Notes under the pieces: generated by a model | What the model was told of the DNA's origin: nothing | Database searches by the model: none | The model's input: the letters and a program-made list of their open reading frames with translations, nothing else | Shown: one piece after another, positions 1-6,281 of the stretch | Layout: the number at the start of each line of letters is the position of its first letter | Position numbering within the stretch: position 1 is the first letter of the stretch | Translations under genes and position numbers: made by a program | DNA from: Campylobacteraceae bacterium | Lineage (GTDB): Bacteria; Campylobacterota; Campylobacteria; Campylobacterales; Sulfurovaceae | DNA: 6,348 nt | Direction: 5' to 3' | Assembly: GCA_027063105.1 (NCBI GenBank) | Contig: JAMOSL010000122.1 | Location: 1 to 6,348, forward strand

Positions 1-41
1 AAGAAAAAGGTTTTGAAAATCTTTCTATTATAACTAAATAG
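1..41 (+). CDS. Possible C-terminal tail of an upstream rightward gene (partial)
   Basis: Read from base 3, the left edge encodes EKGFENLSIITK and then a TAG stop at 39-41, which looks like an ordinary protein end. It would converge on the thioredoxin-like gene with a single base between the two stop codons. Another frame (from base 1) is also open until a TAA at 31-33, so twelve codons cannot settle which frame, if either, is coding. No family can be named. Confidence 0.3.
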   Translation, partial: EKGFENLSIITK

Positions 42-42
42 A

Positions 43-360
43 TTAATTTATCATCATATTATAAGGTCGTTTTAATTGCTCTACTAATTTATGAAGACTA
101 ACCGACCTGCCTTCTCTTGCAAATTCTCTTCTATCCATAAAAACTATCATTGTTGGAACTGAAAAGACTTGATAGTGTGCAGATATTTCTGGATTTTCAT
201 GAGCATCAAGATATATCTGTTTTAACTCCGAGAAATTCTTATCAAATGCATCTTTAAACTTTGGTCTAAGTGCATGACATACATTACAATTCTCTCCAGA
301 AAAATATAAAAGAACACCTACTTCTCGGTTTATAATATCTTGTAATTCATCTAAATTCAT
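43..360 (-). CDS. Small thioredoxin-fold protein with CNVC active site
   Basis: This 105-residue protein has the thioredoxin pattern. A hydrophobic strand (residues 14-20, VGVLLYF) leads to the redox motif C25-N-V-C28, and V68-P69-T70 supplies the expected cis-proline loop before the next strand. There is no signal peptide, so a cytoplasmic thiol-disulfide role is likely; the partner is unknown. The active site is not the classical WCGPC: the Trp and Gly-Pro are replaced (ENCNVC), which should alter redox potential or substrate. The start is supported by AAGGA at 374-370, nine bases upstream. Its ATG overlaps the stop of the 72-residue gene upstream by four bases (ATGA), so the two are probably translationally coupled. 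It is the last gene of the mogA operon. The thioredoxin fold is secure; the specific function is not. Confidence 0.85.
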   Translation of the reverse strand: MNLDELQDIINREVGVLLYFSGENCNVCHALRPKFKDAFDKNFSELKQIYLDAHENPEISAHYQVFSVPTMIVFMDRREFAREGRSVSLHKLVEQLKRPYNMMIN

Positions 361-575
361 ATACCAATATCCTTAATGTCTTTTTTAGATAATTCATCGA
401 CCATTTTAATACTATCGAGTGCATTAGTTAATATTTTTTTAGTTGAAGTTAATGGTTTCATTCTTAAATTAGTATCTCTCTTATCTAAGCTTTCATCCAT
501 TAAAACTTGCATAACTTCTTTTTCTAACTCTTTAATGACCTCATCAATCTTTGCTTCTATAAATTTTATTTCCAT
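357..575 (-). CDS. Unrecognised 72-residue charged protein between mogA and the thioredoxin-like gene
   Basis: I do not recognise this family. The 72-residue product is rich in Lys, Glu and Asp, has a single Cys-free chain and no membrane segment, and its first 30 residues look strongly helical, with heptad-like hydrophobics. It is called real because of context: it begins six bases after the mogA stop, runs in the same direction, and its TGA overlaps the thioredoxin-like ATG in the coupled arrangement ATGA. The opposite strand carries an open frame of similar length, but that frame would sit antisense inside the operon and has a low-complexity hydrophobic composition. The Shine-Dalgarno sequence is weak, so translation may depend on coupling from mogA. 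A helper for molybdenum cofactor work or for the thioredoxin-like protein is possible but unproven. Confidence 0.6.
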   Translation of the reverse strand: MEIKFIEAKIDEVIKELEKEVMQVLMDESLDKRDTNLRMKPLTSTKKILTNALDSIKMVDELSKKDIKDIGI

Positions 576-581
576 ATAATT

Positions 582-1115
582 CTACTTCTGCTTTGGTCTG
601 AATATTTTTATCTCATCTTCATTAGCTTCCATATATGAACCACCAATAAGGTCAATACAGTAAGGAACTGCAGGGAATACAGCATCTAAACACTCTTTAA
701 TTGATTTTGGTTTACCTGGTAAATTTATAATTAATGAACCATTACAAATTCCAGCTGTTTGTCTTGATAAAATTGCTGTTGGTACAAACTGTAAACTAAC
801 AGCTCTCATCTGCTCTCCAAATCCAGGTAGAAGTTTTTGACATACATTTTCTGTTGCCTCTGTAGTTACATCTCTCATAGCTGGTCCTGTTCCACCAGTT
901 GTTACAATTAAATCACACTTTTCATCTCTAGATAATTTAATTAGAGTGGTTTCTATAATACTCTGCTCATCAGGAATACATCTGTAAAGGTATTCACACT
1001 CATTTAAGAGATATCCCCCTACTGTATCCATAATTGCTTTTCCAGAAATATCTTCATATATTCCTGCACTAGCTCTATCGCTCGTAGTTATTACACCTAT
1101 TTTAATCTTTTCCAT
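582..1115 (-). CDS. mogA: Molybdopterin adenylyltransferase MogA
   Basis: MogA adenylates molybdopterin to MPT-AMP, the activated intermediate into which MoeA inserts molybdate. It acts in the cytoplasm in molybdenum cofactor synthesis, which supplies enzymes such as nitrate reductase and formate dehydrogenase. The 177-residue chain matches the family throughout: TSDRASAG (11-18), IPDEQ (47-51), TTGGTGP (72-78), RDVT (81-84), PGFGEQMR (97-104), VPTAILSRQ (111-119) and NLPGKPKSIKECL (131-143). Asp49 and Asp82 fall at the positions of the two catalytic aspartates in E. coli MogA. It is somewhat shorter than E. coli MogA (195), lacking a short insert before VPYC and part of the C-terminal tail. 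The start is supported by AGGA at 1128-1125, nine bases upstream. It leads the leftward operon and is divergent from cmoA. The MogA-like segments, not just the broader MoaB/MogA fold, make this assignment firm. Confidence 0.95.
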   Translation of the reverse strand: MEKIKIGVITTSDRASAGIYEDISGKAIMDTVGGYLLNECEYLYRCIPDEQSIIETTLIKLSRDEKCDLIVTTGGTGPAMRDVTTEATENVCQKLLPGFGEQMRAVSLQFVPTAILSRQTAGICNGSLIINLPGKPKSIKECLDAVFPAVPYCIDLIGGSYMEANEDEIKIFRPKQK

Positions 1116-1141
1116 AATTTATCATCCTATATTTTTTATAT

Positions 1142-1171
1142 ATATTAGCTTAGAAATCCTTAGAGTGTTAT
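1142..1171 (-). promoter_or_regulatory. Candidate promoter for the mogA operon
   Basis: On the minus strand, TAATAT (1147-1142) is a reasonable -10 box, with ATAACA (1171-1166, four of six matches to TTGACA) 18 bases upstream. It would give a leader of about 20 bases before the mogA ATG. The whole region is AT-rich, so chance matches are easy; the call rests mainly on the need for a promoter in this divergent gap. Confidence 0.3.
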
Positions 1172-1179
1172 GGTATTAT
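1150..1179 (+). promoter_or_regulatory. Candidate extended -10 promoter for cmoA
   Basis: TATTAT at 1174-1179 is preceded by TG one base upstream (TGGTATTAT), the extended -10 form. The best -35 match, TTAGAA at 1150-1155, is poor, as is usual in Campylobacterota, where the -35 is weakly conserved. The cmoA ribosome site AGGA (1195-1198) lies seven bases before the ATG. This promoter would overlap the candidate mogA promoter on the other strand, so the two could compete for polymerase. Confidence 0.4.
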
Positions 1180-1205
1180 TTGTTATCTAAAATTAGGACT
1201 AAAAT

Positions 1206-1913
1206 ATGAAAGATAATATATTTGATAAACCAATTACAAAGAAATTTGAATTTGATGAGGCTGTTGCATCTGTTTTTGATGATATGCTTAGTCGTTCTGT
1301 ACCTTTTTATAATGAAGTTAGACAACTTATAATATCTATTATTATAAGCCAAGAAGAAGAGAATAAAAAGGTTTTAGATTTGGGTTCTTCAACTGCAAAA
1401 TTTTTATTAGATTTAAATAGTCAAATGAAAACAAATATGAGATTAAAAGGTATTGATAACTCTAAAGCAATGCTACAAAGAGCTAATCAGAAGTGCCAAG
1501 CATTTGGAGCTAATATTGAACTATCTTATGCTGATATGTTAGATTATGAATATAAAGATGAGGATATAGTGGTTGCAAATTATACACTTCAATTCATTCG
1601 TCCAATACATAGAGTTAAACTTGTTGAAAAAATATCAAATTCACTAAAAGATAATGGTACTTTTATCTTCTCGGAAAAGGTTGTATTTAAAGATAAAGTT
1701 TTGGATAAAGAGTTGATAGATATATATTATAATTATAAAAAAGAGCAAGGGTATAGTCAATATGAAATTTCGCAGAAAAGAGAAGCTTTAGAGAATGTTT
1801 TAATTCCATTTACAATTGAAGAGAATATTCAAATGTGTAAAGATGCAGGATTTAAAAAGATTACAACAATTTTTCAATGGGCTAACTTCGTAACATTTGT
1901 TGCAAAAAAATAG
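1206..1913 (+). CDS. cmoA: Carboxy-S-adenosyl-L-methionine synthase CmoA
   Basis: CmoA converts SAM and prephenate to carboxy-SAM, which CmoB uses to carboxymethylate 5-hydroxyuridine at position 34 of tRNAs, giving cmo5U and broader wobble decoding. The 235-residue chain aligns from end to end with the family: the N-terminal FDKPI and FDEAVASVFDDMLSRSVPFY (16-35), the Rossmann motif LDLGSST (57-63), GIDNSKAM (82-89), the NYTLQF stretch (125-130), SEK (156-158), and GYS..EISQKREALENV (182-198). The last segment holds the conserved Arg (R192 here) associated with binding the carboxylate of carboxy-SAM. The usual DLGC is DLGS here, a mild change. The start is supported by AGGA seven bases upstream. 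No cmoB is in the window. A link to the next gene is notable: prephenate, the carboxyl donor, comes from the shikimate/chorismate route that DAHP synthase opens, although the two genes appear to have separate promoters. Confidence 0.95.
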   Translation: MKDNIFDKPITKKFEFDEAVASVFDDMLSRSVPFYNEVRQLIISIIISQEEENKKVLDLGSSTAKFLLDLNSQMKTNMRLKGIDNSKAMLQRANQKCQAFGANIELSYADMLDYEYKDEDIVVANYTLQFIRPIHRVKLVEKISNSLKDNGTFIFSEKVVFKDKVLDKELIDIYYNYKKEQGYSQYEISQKREALENVLIPFTIEENIQMCKDAGFKKITTIFQWANFVTFVAKK

Positions 1914-1952
1914 TACAAACAAATTTTATTCTATAATTTTGATTTTTTAAGG

Positions 1953-1979
1953 TATAATCATCAAATTTTTATTTAAGGA
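1953..1979 (+). promoter_or_regulatory. Promoter and ribosome site for the DAHP synthase operon
   Basis: A perfect TATAAT at 1953-1958 is preceded by a T-rich run and TTTTTTAAGG, the arrangement typical of housekeeping promoters in Campylobacterota, where T-rich periodicity substitutes for a clear -35. Transcription would begin near 1965, leaving a leader of about 20 bases. AAGGA at 1975-1979 lies six bases before the ATG at 1986. A second AGGA (1981-1984) is too close to the start to be used. No terminator hairpin is seen between the cmoA stop and this promoter. Confidence 0.65.
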
Positions 1980-1985
1980 TAGGAT

Positions 1986-3326
1986 ATGAGCTGGAGTCCA
2001 AATAGCTGGAGAGATTTTCCAATTAAACAACAACCAACATACGAAGATTTAGAATTATTAAAACAGGTTGAGACCACACTAGCTGGTTATCCTCCTCTTA
2101 TCTTTGCAGGAGAAGCTAGAAATCTAAAAGCTAAATTAGCAAAAGTTAGTAAAGGTGAAGCATTTTTACTTCAAGGTGGAGATTGTGCAGAGAGTTTTAA
2201 TACTTTCAATGCAGGGAATATTCAAAATCTATATAAATTAATTCTTCAAATGGCTGTTATTATGACATTCTCTGGAGAAAAACCTGTAGTAAAAGTAGGT
2301 AGATTAGCAGGTCAATTTGCAAAACCTCGTTCAAGTGATTTTGAAACTATAGATGGAGTAAGTCTTCCAAGTTATAGAGGTGATATTGTAAATGATATAG
2401 GATTTAATAAGTCTAGTAGAATGCCTGACCCTAAAAAACTACTTCAAGCATATAATCAATCATCAGCAACGCTAAACCTTGTTAGAGCATTCTCAAGAGG
2501 TGGATTTGCAGATTTAAATGAAGTACATAGATGGAATTTAAGCTTTATAAAAAATAATCCAATTGGATTAAAATATGAAGAGTTAAGTGATAAAATTAGT
2601 AAATCTATGAAGTTTATTGAATCATGTGGAATTAACGCACAAAATACTCCACAACTTCATCAAACAACTCTATATACGTCTCATGAAGCACTTCTATTAA
2701 ACTATGAAGAGGCATTAACAAGAAAAGATAGTATTACTGGTGATTGGTATGATTGTTCTGCTCATATGCTATGGATTGGTGATAGAACAAGAGATTTAAA
2801 TGAAGCACATATTGAATTCTTTAGAGGAATAAAAAATCCAATAGGTTGTAAAGTTGGGCCAAGTATGAAAGAAGATGAATTAATTAAATTAATCGATAAA
2901 CTTAATCCAGAAAATGAAGAGGGACGACTTAATTTAATTGTTAGAATGGGTGCTAATAAAGTAGCAGAGAAATATCCTAATCTACTAAAAAGAGTTAAAG
3001 AAGAAGGTAGAAGTGTTGTTTGGAGTTGTGACCCTATGCATGGAAATGTGGAGAAGAGTTCAACAGGATATAAAACAAGAGATTTTGATAATATTCTAAA
3101 AGAAGTTCAACAGTTCTTCCAAATACATAAAGCAGAGGGTACTATCGCAGGTGGTATTCACTTAGAAATGACTGGAGACAATGTTACAGAATGTACAGGA
3201 AGTCAATCTTGTGCAATCACAGATGAAGACTTGGGAAGTAGATACCATACTCAATGTGATCCTAGATTAAATGCAAATCAAGCGTTAGAGTTAGCATTTA
3301 TGATTAGTGACACTCTAAAAAGATAA
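1986..3326 (+). CDS. aroG: Class II 3-deoxy-7-phosphoheptulonate (DAHP) synthase
   Basis: This enzyme condenses phosphoenolpyruvate and erythrose 4-phosphate to DAHP, the first step of the shikimate pathway to aromatic amino acids, folate and quinones. At 446 residues it has the size of class II (plant/Mycobacterium-type) enzymes and shows their signatures: WSPNSWR (3-9), QGGDCAESF (63-71), VGRLAGQFAKPRSS (104-117), WIGDRTR (263-269), GCKVGPS (287-293), IVRMG (318-322), CDPMHGN (348-354), GGIHLEMTG (389-397), and the C-terminal HTQCDPRLN (421-429). Metal ligands expected from the family are C67, H352, E394 and D425; R115, K289 and R320 are likely phosphate-binding residues. The helical stretch around residues 175-215 resembles the insert used for aromatic-acid feedback in the M. 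tuberculosis enzyme, so allosteric control is possible. The symbol aroG is by analogy; annotators also use aroF. It heads a compact rightward gene set. Confidence 0.95.
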   Translation: MSWSPNSWRDFPIKQQPTYEDLELLKQVETTLAGYPPLIFAGEARNLKAKLAKVSKGEAFLLQGGDCAESFNTFNAGNIQNLYKLILQMAVIMTFSGEKPVVKVGRLAGQFAKPRSSDFETIDGVSLPSYRGDIVNDIGFNKSSRMPDPKKLLQAYNQSSATLNLVRAFSRGGFADLNEVHRWNLSFIKNNPIGLKYEELSDKISKSMKFIESCGINAQNTPQLHQTTLYTSHEALLLNYEEALTRKDSITGDWYDCSAHMLWIGDRTRDLNEAHIEFFRGIKNPIGCKVGPSMKEDELIKLIDKLNPENEEGRLNLIVRMGANKVAEKYPNLLKRVKEEGRSVVWSCDPMHGNVEKSSTGYKTRDFDNILKEVQQFFQIHKAEGTIAGGIHLEMTGDNVTECTGSQSCAITDEDLGSRYHTQCDPRLNANQALELAFMISDTLKR

Positions 3327-3329
3327 GCT

Positions 3330-4028
3330 ATGAAAAAATTATTATTTATACTTATAATATCTCTTAGCTCTTTATGGGCTAAAGGGTCGGCAGATTCAAG
3401 CAAACAGTTATTAGCTCTAAGTTGGCAAAATGCTTTTTGTGAAGTACATAGATATATTAAAGAGTGTAAAAATAGTAAGTTAAAGAAATATACTGATACA
3501 AGATTTGGACTACATGGCTTATGGCCTCAACCAAGAGATAATATATATTGTGGAGTATCTAACCAAAATAAAAAGCTTGACAAAAGGCATAAATGGGGTA
3601 ATCTTCCATCATTAAATCTTACTCCTGAAACAATTAAAGGATTAAAAGATGTAATGGCAGGATATGCTTCAAATCTTCATAAGCATGAATGGATTAAGCA
3701 TGGAACATGTACTAATCTAACTCCTGATAATTATTACAAAAAAGCTGTATCTCTTACAAAACAGATTAATGACTCTAAAGTTGGTCAATTTTTTGCTCAA
3801 AATATAGGGAAGAGTGTCACTCTGCAACAAGTTAGATTTAAGATGAATGAGAGTTTTGGATCTGGCAGTGGAAAGAAAGTTGAATTTAGATGCCAAAAAG
3901 GTATGATTATCGAATTATGGATACATTTAGGCAGTGGTAAAGGTGATATAAAAGAGTTGCTGAAAGATGGGAAAAATATAAATAGTAGATGTAAAAAAGG
4001 TAAAATTGATAGAGTTGGATTCCAATGA
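3330..4028 (+). CDS. Secreted ribonuclease T2 family enzyme
   Basis: This is an endoribonuclease of the T2/RNase I family, which cleaves RNA through 2',3'-cyclic phosphates and normally works in the periplasm, for example to scavenge RNA. The 232-residue precursor starts with a signal peptide: K2-K3, a hydrophobic core (4-16), and a likely cut after A17 or A21. Both catalytic signatures are intact: FGLHGLWP (59-66, His62) and HEWIKHGTC (119-127, with His119, Glu120, Lys123 and His124). The family segment LSWQNAFC (30-37) is also present. Six cysteines (C37, C46, C74, C127, C188, C221) could form three disulfides, fitting an oxidising compartment. It begins three bases after the DAHP synthase stop with only a weak ribosome site, so coupling is likely, and its TGA overlaps the next ATG by four bases. 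Nothing suggests inactivation. Confidence 0.93.
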   Translation: MKKLLFILIISLSSLWAKGSADSSKQLLALSWQNAFCEVHRYIKECKNSKLKKYTDTRFGLHGLWPQPRDNIYCGVSNQNKKLDKRHKWGNLPSLNLTPETIKGLKDVMAGYASNLHKHEWIKHGTCTNLTPDNYYKKAVSLTKQINDSKVGQFFAQNIGKSVTLQQVRFKMNESFGSGSGKKVEFRCQKGMIIELWIHLGSGKGDIKELLKDGKNINSRCKKGKIDRVGFQ

Positions 4029-5308
4029 AAGATATAAAGCAGATAATAGACCATTTAAAGACACATAATGTATTTCTAACTGGTGGTGCTGGTGTTGGAA
4101 AAAGTTATAGTACTAATAAAATTATTGACTACTATAGAAAAGATAAACAATCGGTTATTTCATTAGGAAGTACAGGAATAAGTGCTGTTAATATTGGAGG
4201 AATGACTGTTCACAGTTTTTTTATATTTGGAATATCAAATAATTTTAATGACTTATTAGAAAATGATAAACGAAATAGAAAAAAGATAGTAAATCTAAAG
4301 AAAATTCTAAAAGCTACTGATTTAATTATTATAGATGAAATTTCTATGATAGGAACAGAGCTTTTGGATATGATATATTTCCGACTTGAAAATTCAAACT
4401 TTAATGGGAAAATTCTCTTTGTAGGAGACTTTTTTCAACTTCCACCTGTTACTAAATATAAGAAAAAAGACCAACTTTTAGATAATGCACTCTATGCCTT
4501 TGAAAGTCAATCTTGGCAAAGATTTAATCTTTTAGTTGTTGAGTTGAAAGAGATGAAACGAACAAAAGATAGAGATTTTACAAAAGTACTTCATAAAATT
4601 AGAGTTGGAATATGTGATGATGAGGTTATATCATATCTATTAAAACTATATAACAATAACTCCATATACTCTAAAGAACCTACACTTTTATATGGAAGAA
4701 ATCAAGAAGTTGAAGCAACAAATAGAAGAAAAATTAATGAATTAGAGACAGAAGAAACTATACTATTTTCTAATTTAAAAGCATCAAGTGTAGTTCATCC
4801 TAAAAAGGTAGAAAGTTGGAAGAACCTTTTACCTATATCAAATATGTTAGTTTTAAAAGTTGGTGTACCAATTCTATTCACTATAAACAAATGGGAAGAG
4901 TTTGTAAATGGAGAAAGAGGAATATTAGAACATATTGATGATGAGTTTCTGATAATTAGAAAGAGTGATGATGTATTGATTCGTTTAGAAAGATATGACT
5001 TTGAACTCTTAGATATGGAAGTTAAAAATGATGGAAAGGTAGAAAATGTATCTTTAGCTACTCTATCTCAATTTCCTATTAAATTAGCCTATGCTGTTAC
5101 AATTCATAAATCACAAGGTATGAGTATAGATAATCTAGTATGTAATGTAGATAACATATTTGCACCTAGCCAATTTTATGTAGCAATTTCAAGAGCTACA
5201 AATCCAAAAACTCTAAAAATTGATTTCAGCCGAGGTAATTTTATAAACTATCTAAAAAATATTATTCGTGTAGATAATAGAGTTGTTGATTATTATAAGA
5301 ATATATAA
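4025..5308 (+). CDS. PIF1-like SF1B DNA helicase
   Basis: This is a predicted ATP-driven 5'-to-3' helicase of the PIF1/RecD-like branch of superfamily 1. The 427-residue chain carries the motifs in order: Walker A GGAGVGKS (20-27), motif Ia GSTGISAVNIGG (48-59) followed by TVHSFF, Walker B IIIDEIS (101-107; D104, E105), motif III VGDFFQLPPV (133-142), an ELKEMKRT segment with R179 as the likely motif IV arginine, and the C-terminal UvrD_C_2-type block AYAVTIHKSQGMS (355-367) and YVAISRAT (385-392). Family members resolve G-quadruplexes, R-loops and stalled forks. The size is normal for a bacterial PIF1 without extra domains. Translation probably starts by coupling, since the ATG overlaps the RNase T2 stop (ATGA at 4025-4028) and no good Shine-Dalgarno is seen. 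GC is about 28% in sampled lines, as in neighbouring core genes. Its link to a periplasmic RNase is unexplained. Confidence 0.92.
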   Translation: MKDIKQIIDHLKTHNVFLTGGAGVGKSYSTNKIIDYYRKDKQSVISLGSTGISAVNIGGMTVHSFFIFGISNNFNDLLENDKRNRKKIVNLKKILKATDLIIIDEISMIGTELLDMIYFRLENSNFNGKILFVGDFFQLPPVTKYKKKDQLLDNALYAFESQSWQRFNLLVVELKEMKRTKDRDFTKVLHKIRVGICDDEVISYLLKLYNNNSIYSKEPTLLYGRNQEVEATNRRKINELETEETILFSNLKASSVVHPKKVESWKNLLPISNMLVLKVGVPILFTINKWEEFVNGERGILEHIDDEFLIIRKSDDVLIRLERYDFELLDMEVKNDGKVENVSLATLSQFPIKLAYAVTIHKSQGMSIDNLVCNVDNIFAPSQFYVAISRATNPKTLKIDFSRGNFINYLKNIIRVDNRVVDYYKNI

Positions 5309-5404
5309 ATGTTAATAGAAAATGAAAATTTAAAAGAAGCAAAACTATTAGGAATTGCTTCTAATTTAGTAGAAGAGAAAAGATTAACTTATAATATAAA
5401 CTAA
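5309..5404 (+). CDS. 31-codon ORF or truncated gene start after the PIF1 helicase
   Basis: An ATG follows the helicase TAA with no gap (TAAATG), a layout suited to termination-reinitiation. It opens 31 codons beginning MLIENENLKEAKLLGIASNL, with a believable soluble helical composition. The TAA stop at 5402-5404 lies within the 14-base direct repeat that borders the hsdM fragment. The ORF may therefore be the surviving 5' end of a longer gene cut off when the fragment arrived, a genuine very small protein, or chance. I recognise no family. The next 60 codons of the original gene, if they existed, are not found beyond the right repeat copy. Confidence 0.35.
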   Translation: MLIENENLKEAKLLGIASNLVEEKRLTYNIN

Positions 5405-5410
5405 ATTTTA
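5397..5410 (+). repeat. Left copy of 14-base direct repeat flanking the hsdM fragment
   Basis: TAAACTAAATTTTA here matches TAAGCTAAATTTTA at 6217-6230 in 13 of 14 positions, in the same orientation, 820 bases apart. It covers the stop codon of the 31-codon ORF on the plus strand and the stop codon of the hsdM fragment on the minus strand, so it sits at the junction of the two compositional regimes. AT-rich sequence makes coincidence possible. Confidence 0.5.
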
Positions 5411-6208
5411 AACCAACTCCTCTAACCCTAACTCTTCCAAATACCCATTATGCTCATCTCTAAACCTATTAATATCTTCTTCTAAATCTTTCAATTCACT
5501 ATTAACCTCATCCAAATCAATAATAGGTTCAGGTTTTGCCGTGCTTACATACCTAGAGATATTCAAATTAAAATCATTTTTTTCTATCTCTTCAAAAGAT
5601 ACAGCACGAGAGTATCGCTCTTCCTCTTTCCTGTATTGATAGGTATCTATAATTTTATCTATATGCTCATCATCTAAAATATTTTGTTTTTTATTCTTCC
5701 TAAAATGCTCACTAGCATTGACAAAAAGCACATCATCAGACTTTTTACACTTTTTGAGTATCAATATACACACTGGTATCCCAGTAGAAAAGAAGAGTTT
5801 AGAAGGCAATCCTATCACGGTATCAATATGCCCATCTTGTAGTAGCTTTGTTCTGATACGAGCTTCTGCTCCACCACGAAAAAGCACACCGTGAGGCAAG
5901 ATTATTGCCATTGTCCCCTCTTTGTCCAAAAAGTGAAAACCGTGTAGCAAAAAGGCAAAATCAGCAGCAGACTTGGGTGCTAGTCCGTGGTTTTTAAATC
6001 TAAAGTCTTTAGCCATCTCATTATTTGGTTCATAACGAAGCGAAAAAGGAGGATTAGCCACAATAGCATCAAAGTGTATCTTTTTAGAAGGATTTTCTTG
6101 GTTTAGTAGCTCCCAATCATTGAGCAATGAGTCGCCATGATGAATATCAAATTCACTATCTTTAACTCCATGCAAAAGCATATTCATTCGTGCAAGGTTA
6201 TACAGCAA
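5408..6208 (-). pseudogene. hsdM: 5'-truncated type I restriction-modification methyltransferase subunit (HsdM)
   Basis: HsdM methylates adenine as part of an M2S complex with the specificity subunit. This 266-residue reading covers only the C-terminal half: YNLARMNMLLHG (3-14), the GDSL stretch (25-28), catalytic motif IV NPPF (52-55), the LAPKSAADFAFLLHG block (76-90), GTMAIILPHGVLFRGG (98-113) and a charged C-terminal coiled segment (about 230-265) that normally contacts HsdS. Full-length HsdM is about 500 residues. The N-terminal helical domain and the SAM-binding DPxCGSGG motif are absent; homology ends abruptly at the Tyr before NLARMNM, and an in-frame TAG lies a few codons upstream. 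The only available start is a TTG without a ribosome site, so it is almost certainly inactive. GC is about 44% over 5821-6000 against about 28% in sampled helicase lines, which points to horizontal transfer. No hsdS or hsdR is in view. It converges on the helicase operon. Confidence 0.88.
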
Positions 6209-6216
6209 TTCTAATT

Positions 6217-6230
6217 TAAGCTAAATTTTA
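6217..6230 (+). repeat. Right copy of 14-base direct repeat flanking the hsdM fragment
   Basis: This is the partner of the repeat at 5397-5410, with one mismatch. It lies just outside the point where HsdM homology stops. It also forms half of an imperfect palindrome, AATTTA (6213-6218) - AGC - TAAATT (6222-6227), a structure not seen at the left copy. Confidence 0.5.
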
Positions 6231-6232
6231 GT

Positions 6233-6281
6233 AAAAAAACAACAAAAAAACAACAAAAAAACAAAACTAAGCTTAAAAAAA
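6233..6281 (+). repeat. 11-base A-tract tandem repeat, predicted curved DNA
   Basis: The unit AAAAAAACAAC occurs at 6233-6243 and 6244-6254, with a partial third copy (AAAAAAAC, 6255-6262). The A7 tracts are centred near 6236, 6247 and 6258, and a further A7 tract at 6275-6281 is centred near 6278, about two helical turns later. Evenly phased A-tracts of this length are known to bend DNA. The 8-base palindrome TAAGCTTA at 6268-6275 interrupts the array. Confidence 0.7.

Noticed and set aside
376..579. 67-codon plus-strand open frame opposite the 72-residue gene
   Set aside because: It lies antisense inside a tightly coupled leftward operon, has a low-complexity Leu/Ile/Ser-rich product and no clear ribosome site; it is a shadow of the minus-strand gene.
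3797..4054. 85-codon minus-strand open frame across the RNase T2-helicase junction
   Set aside because: It is antisense to two well-supported genes with intact family motifs, and its product is a biased Phe/Pro/Leu-rich string.
5408..6208. A functional stand-alone methyltransferase
   Set aside because: The SAM-binding glycine motif and N-terminal domain are missing, the only start is a TTG without a ribosome site, and no hsdS is visible.
6233..6262. CRISPR-like array
   Set aside because: The units are 11 bases of A-rich sequence with no unique spacers, so this is a simple tandem repeat.
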